A DNA stretch of 64,000 nt. It comes from Pedobacter cryoconitis (GTDB lineage: Bacteria; Bacteroidota; Bacteroidia; Sphingobacteriales; Sphingobacteriaceae). A model generated the notes under the pieces. The model was not told where the DNA came from, did not search any database, and saw nothing but the letters and a program-made list of their open reading frames with translations. A program made the position numbers and the translations under genes. Of the stretch, positions 52,691 through 60,421 are shown piece by piece (position 1 is the first letter of the stretch; each line of letters begins with the position of its first letter). The stretch is taken from NCBI RefSeq assembly GCF_014200595.1, contig NZ_JACHCG010000002.1:434001-498000 (forward strand), in the 5' to 3' direction.

Positions 52691-53458
52691 ATGAGTAAAC
52701 AACAGGAAAGAGGGGGTAACCAAGCACCTTATCGGGTGTACAGCTTAATTGAATTTCAGAGACTTGCAACTATGGGCATTTGGCCTGGGGCAAATGTAGA
52801 AGGTATAGGCTACGTACATCAAGGAAGACCTATGCCTAAATATATATCAGTTTACAAATCAAAATGGACAAAAGGAATTCAGCCAAAAAGAACCACTCTT
52901 TTAGATCGGGTTAATTCTGGTATACTTTACGGTGGTATAGCAGCTGGTATATCTGAACACGGTAAATTTGGGTCTATTGCTTTACGTTACAGAGGCGTAT
53001 TTAATCCTGTGTATTATAGATATAGTCCAAAGATGGGGAGAGGATGGTCAGGTGGATCAGCTGCTGCTATTGAAACTACCCAAGTAAGTGGAGGTAGCGG
53101 TTTGGGAAATATAACAGGTAGGTACATAGGTTGGGCTGGCATTGGAATTAGTGGATATACAGCAGTAGAGGCTTTACATGTAGGTGATGAGCAAGCATTT
53201 AAGAAAGCCTTTTACGATTCGGTTATGGGTGGGGTTGGACTTTATGGAGGGCCTGTAGGTTTTGTAATTAGTACGGTCTATTTTTTAATCGATCCATTAG
53301 ACCCAAATAAAGGTATTAATGAGGCTCATAATGAGGAGTTAACTCCAATAGATAATACTAATGTTAATAAAAAAATAATGACATTAGATGAGCAGGCAGC
53401 AATGAGAGTAAGACAGTTAAATAGAATCGAAAAGCCAACTATCAAGCGCAAATTTTAA
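52691..53458 (+). CDS. Putative T6SS effector, Gly-rich membrane-active protein
   Basis: A 255-residue protein I cannot assign to a family. It has no signal peptide, as expected for a T6SS-delivered protein. The second half holds hydrophobic glycine-zipper segments: GNITGRYIGWAGIGISGYTA and SVMGGVGLYGGPVGFVISTV running into YFLIDP, a motif common at the end of Bacteroidota polymorphic toxins. The position, 3 bp after two TssD genes and 22 bp before two small membrane proteins, is that of an Hcp-carried effector. Pore formation in the target inner membrane is inferred from the glycine zippers and the type of immunity partner. No enzyme motif was seen. Confidence 0.62.
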   Translation: MSKQQERGGNQAPYRVYSLIEFQRLATMGIWPGANVEGIGYVHQGRPMPKYISVYKSKWTKGIQPKRTTLLDRVNSGILYGGIAAGISEHGKFGSIALRYRGVFNPVYYRYSPKMGRGWSGGSAAAIETTQVSGGSGLGNITGRYIGWAGIGISGYTAVEALHVGDEQAFKKAFYDSVMGGVGLYGGPVGFVISTVYFLIDPLDPNKGINEAHNEELTPIDNTNVNKKIMTLDEQAAMRVRQLNRIEKPTIKRKF

Positions 53459-53480
53459 AATAGGTGAGGAAATACATAAA

Positions 53481-53900
53481 ATGTTAGATGCAATAAAAAA
53501 AGCGTACCGTTATTATTTCTACAGGATGTATCTGTACACATTAAGCAGATGGAATAATAAAAAAAGTGTTGCAATAGTTTTTACTGATCTTTCGATGGCA
53601 GCCCCGTTAATGCTGAATTTTTATACATTGATTGTTCTGTTACACAAATTCTTTAATATTTGGTTTTTACCAGATTACAAAACGCACAAAATAGAGATAT
53701 TCATTGCCATTTCAATCCTGGGCGTTATTTATATCTATCTAAACAATAAATATTTGATAAATAAACTAGATGACATTATTCATGAATTTAAGAATGAGGA
53801 CAAGAAATCTTCCAGTATAAATGGCTGGATAGTCGCTATATATGTCATTGGCTCTTTTGCTGCTTTTTGGGGATTAGGATTTGCTACGATTGGCGGATAA
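53481..53900 (+). CDS. Putative immunity protein, three-TM membrane protein (copy 1)
   Basis: A 139-residue inner-membrane protein with three predicted helices (~30-60, 75-95, 113-136). It shares with the next gene the start YYFYRMYLYTLSRWNNKK, the loop DIIHEFKNEDKK, and the last helix NGWIVAIYVIGSFAAFWGLG. It is placed directly after the putative effector gene, and membrane immunity proteins usually guard against pore-forming effectors. The function is inferred from context alone. Confidence 0.62.
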   Translation: MLDAIKKAYRYYFYRMYLYTLSRWNNKKSVAIVFTDLSMAAPLMLNFYTLIVLLHKFFNIWFLPDYKTHKIEIFIAISILGVIYIYLNNKYLINKLDDIIHEFKNEDKKSSSINGWIVAIYVIGSFAAFWGLGFATIGG

Positions 53901-53946
53901 TCAGGTTTCTTTTCCTTTTGCATAAAACCCGGAAAAAACCATTAAA

Positions 53947-54375
53947 ATGATTGAAAATCTATATGTGAGCTATCAATATTATTATTTTAGACTCTATTTG
54001 TTTTACCTTAAACAATGGAATAATAATAAAGAGCTTGCTAAATTTGCAACTACTTTTATTCTTTTAATATCCAATGTATCAAACATTGCCCTATTAGCCA
54101 TTCTTTCAATTGGCTTGTTCAACATTAAAGAAAGATCATCTTTAGGGATCTCGACTTTATCAGGATTAAACTCAACAGTGTTAATAGTAATTATAATAGT
54201 TGTTGTAGTCTTAATAATTATAAATTACACCCTGCTTTTCTCTAAGCATCAGGAGATTATAGAGAAGTTTAATAATGAGAAAGATAAAGTCAATTATTCA
54301 AGAAATGGATGGTTTGTTTTGGTTTATGCCCTTGCTCCATTCTTAGCTTTTTTTTCACTTGCTTACTTTTTATAA
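53947..54375 (+). CDS. Putative immunity protein, three-TM membrane protein (copy 2)
   Basis: A 142-residue paralogue of the preceding protein: YYYFRLYLFYLKQWNNNKEL, IIEKFNNEKDKVNYSRNGWF, and a last helix VLVYALAPFLAFFSLAYFL. The same three-helix layout is kept, with a very hydrophobic middle helix (VLIVIIIVVVVLIIINY). It either protects against the same effector or is a retained copy against a related one. It ends the cassette; the integrase gene converges 213 bp later across a GC-rich stretch with no gene. Confidence 0.62.
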   Translation: MIENLYVSYQYYYFRLYLFYLKQWNNNKELAKFATTFILLISNVSNIALLAILSIGLFNIKERSSLGISTLSGLNSTVLIVIIIVVVVLIIINYTLLFSKHQEIIEKFNNEKDKVNYSRNGWFVLVYALAPFLAFFSLAYFL

Positions 54376-54588
54376 TTCCTCAGAATATGCTGGAATCACC
54401 TCAAGTCTAATAGAATTATAAAAATCCCCGCGCACTTGCGGCCTGCGGAGCCCTTTGCTCATACCTCTGCGTTCCCGCTTTTGCATTTACGGAGTGGTAG
54501 CCATCAAGTTCCCGCTATCAAGTTTGGGTAGTACCAGGCGTACGCAAACAATTAAAATACGTACGTCTCGGTTTCACAATACTAACTG

Positions 54589-55818
54589 TCATGCTTCTAG
54601 TTTATCCCTCAGTCTGGCCATATCTCCCCCCAGCTTGCTATCTACCACTTTACTGTAGATTTGTGTTGTGCTAAGTTTTTTATGCCCCAGCATCCTGCTA
54701 ATGGTTTCGATAGGTACGCCATTGGTCAGGGTGACAGTGGTAGCAAAGGTATGACGGGCAATATGGAAGGTCAGGGGCTTGGTAATTCCACAAATGTCCG
54801 CAATCTCTTTTAAATACCCGTTTAACTTCTGATTGGAAATAACAGGCAATACTTTACCGTCTGCCAGTACTTGCGGATGCTGGTTATACTTTTCAATGAT
54901 ATGCAGTGCTTTCGGTAATAATGGAACTGTTACCGGGGTATTGGTCTTTTGTCTTTTAGTTTTTATCCAAAATTCGCCTTCTGCAACTTCGACAATATGC
55001 TGAGGTTTTAAATTGAATACATCAATATAGGCCAGTCCGGTATAACAACTGAATACAAACAGGTCTTTAATAGTCTGCAAACGTGAAATAGACATGGTTT
55101 TCGCCTCCAGGTTTGCCAGTTCCCATTCAGTTAAGCATTCACGTTCTACCTTTTCAAATTTTAGCTGGTAGGCATGAAACGGGTTTCTTTCCAGCCATTC
55201 CAGTTTTACCGCAAGATTGATCATCTTAAATAAACGTTCAAGGTGTTTCATTACCCCGTTATTTGCCATTGCTGATAAACCGTTTTTATCTTCTATCTGA
55301 CGCAGATACATTTCAAGGTCGGTGATAAATTTATAATTAAGCTCTGAGAGGAATTTATCTTCTGTACCCTGCTTTTCTTTAAGGAACTGTAAGATATACT
55401 TTTGGGTCGTGTAGTAGTTTTTCATGGTTCCCCATTCCAGATTATCTTTTTCCTGCTGGTTATGGTAATCAATCAGTTTGGAAATGGTGAAATCCTGCTG
55501 ATCTTTTCCTAAGAACTTATCTTTAATCAGATCGGCAGTAATTAATTTTTTCTGCAACAACAGCGTCTGATAGCTTTCAACAATTCCTGATCTGAATTTT
55601 TCGAGGTAATTGTTAAGCAAGGTTATTTCCTGTCTGCTCCCTTTTGCCATCCCTTTTTTTGTATTCCAGTTATCCTCTTCAATTGTCCTTTTAATGGCAA
55701 TATCAGACCTTTTACCGTTTACGGTAATCCGGGCGTAGATAGGTGTCTTTCCGTTACTGGTAGTCTTGTATTTTCTCAAATAGAAGATTACTCCAAATGT
55801 GTTCTGCTGCATACTCAT
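54589..55818 (-). CDS. int: Tyrosine-type site-specific integrase of the element
   Basis: A 409-residue tyrosine recombinase of the Bacteroidota type. I take the ATG at 55818 (MSMQQNTFGVIFYLRKYK), which gives the usual length. Order: arm-type DNA-binding domain (ITVNGKRSDIAIKRTIEEDN), SAM-like core-binding domain (~95-200), catalytic domain. Catalytic motifs: HIARHTFATT (His-x-x-Arg), LGHKKLSTTQIYSKV (His and nucleophile Tyr). At the usual Arg I position the sequence reads TGLAYID, with Ala where Arg is expected, a feature shared with several Bacteroidota integrases. It sits beside the tRNA attachment site it presumably uses. Confidence 0.93.
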   Translation of the reverse strand: MSMQQNTFGVIFYLRKYKTTSNGKTPIYARITVNGKRSDIAIKRTIEEDNWNTKKGMAKGSRQEITLLNNYLEKFRSGIVESYQTLLLQKKLITADLIKDKFLGKDQQDFTISKLIDYHNQQEKDNLEWGTMKNYYTTQKYILQFLKEKQGTEDKFLSELNYKFITDLEMYLRQIEDKNGLSAMANNGVMKHLERLFKMINLAVKLEWLERNPFHAYQLKFEKVERECLTEWELANLEAKTMSISRLQTIKDLFVFSCYTGLAYIDVFNLKPQHIVEVAEGEFWIKTKRQKTNTPVTVPLLPKALHIIEKYNQHPQVLADGKVLPVISNQKLNGYLKEIADICGITKPLTFHIARHTFATTVTLTNGVPIETISRMLGHKKLSTTQIYSKVVDSKLGGDMARLRDKLEA

Positions 55819-55866
55819 ATCATTAAATTTGTTTACAAATGTTTTGTCATTGGCTTTAATGGTATT

Positions 55867-56002
55867 GTGCCCTATTTCAAGAGGGGCACAACAGACATCA
55901 AAAACAAGCAAAATAAAATATATAATTTATTGATAATCAGATAGATAAACCATGATTAGTGCCCTAATATAAATATTATAAATGGGGCACCGAATAGGGC
56001 AC
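55867..56002. promoter_or_regulatory. Right-end cluster of three TAGGGCAC motifs
   Basis: TAGGGCAC occurs at 55867-55874 (minus), 55959-55966 (minus) and 55995-56002 (plus), between the integrase start and attR. The last lies in CCGAATAGGGCAC, identical to the single copy near attL. The layout matches arm sites of a tyrosine integrase, and overlap with the int upstream region suggests autoregulation. Confidence 0.5.
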
Positions 56003-56049
56003 GTTTTTCTTGATTTCGATTGATATAGATAGGGCTGAGAAAAAACAAA

Positions 56050-56081
56050 AAACCCCTTAAATCTTTGATTTTAAGGGGTTT
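56050..56081 (-). terminator. Element-borne terminator for tRNA-Pro
   Basis: AAACCCCTTAAA (56050-56061) pairs with TTTAAGGGGTTT (56070-56081), with an A-rich run to the left giving U's on the minus transcript. It is 25 bp downstream of the tRNA 3' end, inside the element, and seems to replace the chromosomal terminator now at 39214-39244. Confidence 0.75.
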
Positions 56082-56104
56082 CGGTGCTTATTAGCACTTT
56101 TTGT

Positions 56105-56120
56105 GTCGGGGTGGCAGGAT
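56105..56120. repeat. attR core (16-bp direct repeat)
   Basis: GTCGGGGTGGCAGGAT, identical to 39252-39267, covers the acceptor 3' strand and part of the T-arm of tRNA-Pro. The tRNA remains complete because the core carries its 3' end. Confidence 0.88.
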
Positions 56121-56179
56121 TCGAACCTACGACCTCCTGCTCCCAAAGCAGGCGCGATACCGGGCTACGCTACACCCCG
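56106..56179 (-). tRNA. tRNA-Pro(UGG)
   Basis: 74 nt on the minus strand. Acceptor CGGGGUG (56179-56173) pairs with CACCCCG (56113-56107), discriminator A at 56106; anticodon stem CCUGC/GCAGG with loop UUUGGGA gives anticodon UGG; T-loop GGUUCGAAUCC. CCA is not encoded. It is the integration site of the mobile element, whose end supplies the tRNA's 3' sequence. Confidence 0.96.
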
Positions 56180-56356
56180 AACTTGATCAACATTTCAGTT
56201 ATAAATAACCTTCGTTGTTGTTGGGATTGCAAAAGTACAATAATATATTTAGTACGCAAATTTATTTTTCTTTTTTATCATTAAATAATTAGAAAATATG
56301 AACTATAATCCATTTTTATACCTATAATCAATTGATTAGTTGTTTTTTATGTAATG

Positions 56357-57382
56357 TTAAAGAGAGTTTCTTAAAGTCACCTTAAAAGGGATCTGAATAT
56401 GCTCAGATGAATTACTAAGTAATAATTCGGCAGCTTTTTCTCCCATCATCTTAAAATCCGTTGAAATTGTAGTAATTCCATCCAGAATAATCTTCTTGAT
56501 AGGGGTTTCATTGTAAGAGATTACACCGATATCTTTTCCTATCTGGTAATTACCTTCAATAATCTTCTCAATTAAGACTACCAGATCATCTTCAATCAAA
56601 TTAATATAGACCGATCCTGACTCCATTTCATGATAATCAAGACTATTCAAAATCTCATTTTCATAATTATAATGCTGGCAGAAACGCAGAAACCCGAGGA
56701 GTATTTTTTTTGAATAGTAAGAATTTTGAGGGAAGATTATTTTTAGTTTATTATACTTTGATAACCTGTCAATCAGCTTTTCCAGCGCAGAAAAGATATC
56801 CTCTTCAAAATTCTCATATACCGCTCCAAAATCGCCCGTCACACCTTCGGCCAACTTGTCCATTAATATCAATTTCTCCTTGGCAATTGTATCAATCAGT
56901 TTATAGCCCATTTCTCTGTTTTCATAGAAATGAGGAATAATCACACATTTAGCATAATGATCTGCCTTATCCAGCAACAGCTTCTTGAATACATTAAAAT
57001 CATTATTATAAATATAAAAATCAATAGCTGCTTCATTTCCTAAAGTAGCAGAAAAAGCATCGTAAATAATTTTTTTATGAATACTCAACTTATTAAAAAG
57101 CAGTAATACTTTAACCGGTCTTTGAAACTGAGTATGGACTATAAAAAAGCCTTTTCCAGCTACAGATTGTACCAGTCCCATTCTTTTGAGTTCATTATAA
57201 GCACGCTCTACCGTACTTCTGGCGGTTTCCAGCGCATAACTAAACTCATTGATGGAGGGAAGCACATCATTTTTTTTGATCTGCCCCGACTGAATTCCCT
57301 GTAGGATTGAATTGATCAGTTGCAAATACTTTGGTGTAATAGAATACGCATCAATCCTCGCAATTTTCAGGATGTTGTTCAT
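56357..57382 (-). CDS. GntR-family regulator with LacI-type sensor domain
   Basis: A 341-residue transcription factor. ATG 57382 is preferred to a TTG four codons upstream. N-terminal GntR winged helix: YLQLINSILQGIQSGQIKKN, DVLPSINEFSYALETARSTV, then ERAYNELKRMGLVQSVAGKG. Residues ~85-341 resemble the periplasmic-binding/LacI sensor domain (VKVLLLFNKLSIHKKIIYDA, ending DIGVISYNETPIKKIILDGI). This combination usually controls sugar utilisation. No sugar operon adjoins on this strand; the SusC/SusD genes at the right edge are 4-5 kb away, so the target is unknown. Confidence 0.85.
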   Translation of the reverse strand: MNNILKIARIDAYSITPKYLQLINSILQGIQSGQIKKNDVLPSINEFSYALETARSTVERAYNELKRMGLVQSVAGKGFFIVHTQFQRPVKVLLLFNKLSIHKKIIYDAFSATLGNEAAIDFYIYNNDFNVFKKLLLDKADHYAKCVIIPHFYENREMGYKLIDTIAKEKLILMDKLAEGVTGDFGAVYENFEEDIFSALEKLIDRLSKYNKLKIIFPQNSYYSKKILLGFLRFCQHYNYENEILNSLDYHEMESGSVYINLIEDDLVVLIEKIIEGNYQIGKDIGVISYNETPIKKIILDGITTISTDFKMMGEKAAELLLSNSSEHIQIPFKVTLRNSL

Positions 57383-57664
57383 GTTTAATGACAATTCTTT
57401 AGACTAATAAATTTACAGAATTAGAGTCCCGGCAAGAAATTTAGAAAAGAATTTTGCTTTAGAGAGATAGATGGCTTTTTTTGGTTACAAGAGTTGTTGT
57501 TGTCTAAACAAAATTATCAAAGGATTATAATGCGCTGAAATACAGTAAGTAGGCTGTTACAGGCAATCCATGAAAACCTTGTTCCGATTAATCCTTTAAG
57601 CAGTATCCATGTCTATACGTATAGGTTATGAAATTAAATAGGTTAAAAATTAAAACACACAAAA

Positions 57665-57796
57665 ATGAAAACATTCAGAAATCTAATGCTATTGGCAGTA
57701 GTAGCATCCTTATTAAGTTCCTGCATTGTTCAGGATCGTGGATATAGACATTACAGACATGGTTATGGAGGTGGTTACTGGCATCGTGGCTATTAA
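57665..57796 (+). CDS. 43-residue lipoprotein
   Basis: A very short gene in a ~550-bp gap. It reads MKTFRNLMLLAVVASLL, then SSC: a clean lipoprotein signal with Cys20, followed by a 23-residue tail rich in His/Arg/Tyr/Gly (RHYRHGYGGGYWHRGY). Strong codon periodicity, a sensible start and a strong terminator 22 bp later argue that it is expressed. The composition resembles small Bacteroidota envelope lipoproteins of unknown role; the His-rich tail could bind metal, which is a guess. Confidence 0.65.
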   Translation: MKTFRNLMLLAVVASLLSSCIVQDRGYRHYRHGYGGGYWHRGY

Positions 57797-57817
57797 TCTA
57801 TAAGCAGAAACAAATAT

Positions 57818-57871
57818 AAGGGTGACTGGTACCCGGACAAAAGCATAGATGTCCGGATACCAGTCACCCTT
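57818..57871 (+). terminator. 22-bp stem terminator after small lipoprotein
   Basis: 57818-57839 pairs with 57850-57871 over 22 bp with a single mismatch, 10-nt loop, followed by a T run. It terminates the 43-residue lipoprotein gene. Confidence 0.8.
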
Positions 57872-57941
57872 TTTAAATTATTTTTAATGTTGCTGTAACC
57901 TTTTATCTGCTATGTCATCTTAAAGACATAACCTTTAAAAG

Positions 57942-60401
57942 ATGAGAAATCTAACCACTGGTATTTTGGCCTGTATAATCAGCCTCTTTACACTTTCAGC
58001 AGCAAACTCCCAAACTAATAACGGTACCGGTAAACTTAGCGGTAAAGTTCAGGATGAAAAACATATCAACCAATCTTACGTTTCAGTAAGTTTATTAGCG
58101 GCCAAAGACTCAACGCTTATTAAAGGATCTATCACAGATGATAACGGAAGTTATCTTTTCGAGCGTTTACCAGAAGGACAATACCTGGTTGCTTTTAATA
58201 TGATGGGTTATAACAAGGTTTTTAAAGGTCCGTATACTATCAATGCCACACATAAAAATTATAACATTGATAACGTAGAACTAATCCCATCATCTAAACA
58301 ACTGAATAGCGTAAACATTGTTGCCCGTAAACCCCTTGTAGAAAGGCAGATTGATAAAACAGTACTGAATGTAGAGAACAGTGTTTTGGCAGCAGGCAAC
58401 ACAGCACTGGAAATTCTGGAAAAAGCACCCGGTGTGAGCGTTGATAAAGACGGCAATGTTAGTCTCAGAGGAAAAACTGGTGTAACAGTTATGCTGGATG
58501 GCAAACCAACTTACCTTTCCAGCGAACAGCTGGCCAACCTTTTACGCTCTACAGAAGGGAACGCCATACAATCTATAGAACTGATCACTAACCCTTCGGC
58601 TAAATATGATGCTGCGGGAAACTCAGGAATTATTAATATTAAACTAAAGAAAAACCGGAACTATGGTACCAACGGCTCTTTAACAGCAGGCGCAGGTTAC
58701 GGAAAATATTATAAAGCAAACGGCGGGTTATCACTCAATCACAGAGAGAAAAAATTTAATGCATTCGGTGAATTTAATTTTGGGAAGAATAAAAGATTCC
58801 ATAACCTGGATATTGATCGTGTTAATAATACCGCAACAGATCAAACCTTTTTCAGACAGACAAGTGCGCAGATAGGGCAGAGACAGAATTATAATTATAA
58901 GGCTGGTATAGATTATTTTATCAATGATAAAAATACAATTGGCGTAGCAGTGAACGGCTACAGAGCTACCGGTGATAATAATGATACTAAAGTGGTAACC
59001 TTGATTGGAAGTCAGCCATTTAAAACAGATTCATCAGTTGTAGCCTCTAACCCAAATCAATATAAATATACAGGTATCACTTACAATGTGAACTACAAAG
59101 GTACTATTGATACTGCTGGTCAGGAAATTTCGGCTGATGCAGATTATTCAAGATATAACGGATTACAGAACTCCAATTACAATAACACCTATTTAAATGC
59201 TGACGGCCAGCCTTCCAAAGCACCATATATCTTTAGAAACAGGACACCCTCATTGGTGAAAATATGGGCCGGAAAGGTGGATTATACTTTACCTATTAAT
59301 AAAAAAATGAAACTGGAGACAGGATTGAAAAGCAGTAAAGTGAGCACAGACAATGTCTCTTCTTTTGAAAATTTCCTGAATAATAACTGGCAAAATGATC
59401 TTACCCGCAGCGATCACTTCATTTATGATGAAAATATAAATGCAGGTTATGTAAACCTAAACCGTGAATTCAAAGGATTAACTGTGCAATTGGGATTGAG
59501 AGCGGAACAAACTAACTCTAAAGGCAACTCCGTGTCCAAACAACAAATTTCTGACCGCCATTACTTTGATTTGTTCCCAAGTGTTTTTGTAAACCGGGTA
59601 CTTTCTAAAAATCATGAAGTTGGTTTTTCTTACAGCAGAAGAATTGACCGTCCTGATTATGAAGATTTAAACCCTTTTGTGTATTTCGTGGATTTATATA
59701 CTTATAGCATGGGAAATCCCTTTCTGAATCCTCAGTACACCAATTCTTTTGAAGTTTCCTACTCTTATAAAAAAACGATAAATGCTACCCTTGGCTACAG
59801 CCATACCAACAATGCTATTTCCAGGGTTCTGGTTTCCGATACAGCAAAGAAAACGTTGTTTATTTCTTCTCAGAATCTTGCACAAAAGAAATCATACAGC
59901 CTGAACATCAATTCCCCTTTAACCCTGTTTAAATGGTGGACGACAAATAATAACCTGACTGTTTTTTATAACGAATTCAGTACGCCAAATCTTTTGGGCA
60001 TACCCTATAAAGGAGGTAAAACAGCTTTTAACTTTAATAGTAACCAGACCATCACTTTGAACAGTACCACAAATTTTGAGCTGTCAGGTTTTTACCGTTC
60101 GGCTCAGGTAGATGGAACATTGTCCGTAAAACCTATTTACGGTATTGATTTAGGTGTCAGCAAATCTTTCATGGAGAAAAAATTGAGCCTTAAACTAGCT
60201 GCAAATGATGTCTTTAACCTACAGAAATTCAGAATTACCAGTGAAATTCCATCTCAGATTTATTCAGTGAATGAGAAAAGTGAAACCAGGGTTTTCCGTT
60301 TAACTTGCAGCTATAGATTTGGCAGTACAGCCATTAAAGGGGCACGTAGGCGTTCTAAAGGATCATCTGAAGAAGAAAGCCGGGTGAGATCAGGAGGATA
60401 A
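57942..60401 (+). CDS. TonB-dependent receptor family outer-membrane protein
   Basis: An 819-residue outer-membrane receptor (signal peptide ends AANSQ, ~24). Order: carboxypeptidase-regulatory-like domain (~30-115; GKLSGKVQDEKHINQSYVSV, then LPEGQYLVAFNMMGYNKVF), plug domain (NVENSVLAAGNTALEILEKA, then PGVSVDKDGNVSLRGKTGVT, then IQSIELITNPSAKYDAAGNS), and a C-terminal barrel with the FxDLFPSVF-type strand. The tail beyond the barrel is Arg/Ser/Glu-rich. The transported substrate is unknown. Convergent with the Lrp gene. Confidence 0.88.
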   Translation: MRNLTTGILACIISLFTLSAANSQTNNGTGKLSGKVQDEKHINQSYVSVSLLAAKDSTLIKGSITDDNGSYLFERLPEGQYLVAFNMMGYNKVFKGPYTINATHKNYNIDNVELIPSSKQLNSVNIVARKPLVERQIDKTVLNVENSVLAAGNTALEILEKAPGVSVDKDGNVSLRGKTGVTVMLDGKPTYLSSEQLANLLRSTEGNAIQSIELITNPSAKYDAAGNSGIINIKLKKNRNYGTNGSLTAGAGYGKYYKANGGLSLNHREKKFNAFGEFNFGKNKRFHNLDIDRVNNTATDQTFFRQTSAQIGQRQNYNYKAGIDYFINDKNTIGVAVNGYRATGDNNDTKVVTLIGSQPFKTDSSVVASNPNQYKYTGITYNVNYKGTIDTAGQEISADADYSRYNGLQNSNYNNTYLNADGQPSKAPYIFRNRTPSLVKIWAGKVDYTLPINKKMKLETGLKSSKVSTDNVSSFENFLNNNWQNDLTRSDHFIYDENINAGYVNLNREFKGLTVQLGLRAEQTNSKGNSVSKQQISDRHYFDLFPSVFVNRVLSKNHEVGFSYSRRIDRPDYEDLNPFVYFVDLYTYSMGNPFLNPQYTNSFEVSYSYKKTINATLGYSHTNNAISRVLVSDTAKKTLFISSQNLAQKKSYSLNINSPLTLFKWWTTNNNLTVFYNEFSTPNLLGIPYKGGKTAFNFNSNQTITLNSTTNFELSGFYRSAQVDGTLSVKPIYGIDLGVSKSFMEKKLSLKLAANDVFNLQKFRITSEIPSQIYSVNEKSETRVFRLTCSYRFGSTAIKGARRRSKGSSEEESRVRSGG

Positions 60402-60421
60402 GCGCAGCCCGGTACTGTCAA

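Larger units (their letters stand above)
39252..56120. mobile_element. Integrative mobilizable element in tRNA-Pro(UGG)
   Basis: The element is bounded by the 16-bp direct repeat GTCGGGGTGGCAGGAT at 39252-39267 and 56105-56120; the right copy is the 3' end of an intact tRNA-Pro gene. Repeat-to-repeat distance is 16,853 bp. Inside are a tyrosine integrase beside the tRNA, an excisionase-like HTH gene, a palindrome-rich oriT candidate, MobC and a MobA-type relaxase. There is no type IV secretion or coupling-protein gene, so it is mobilizable rather than self-conjugative. Cargo: a DUF262/DUF3696 operon, a HEPN module, a TssD-effector-immunity cassette and a surface protein. Boundaries are seen directly; mobility is inferred. 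Confidence 0.88.

Noticed and set aside
51866..54375. A complete type VI secretion locus
   Set aside because: Only Hcp-like, effector-like and membrane proteins are present; no sheath, VgrG, baseplate or ClpV genes.
54376..54588. Possible gene or attC-like site between the immunity gene and int
   Set aside because: GC-rich with short CGTACG palindromes and a repeated ATCAAGTT, but no coding frame or recognisable recombination-site structure.
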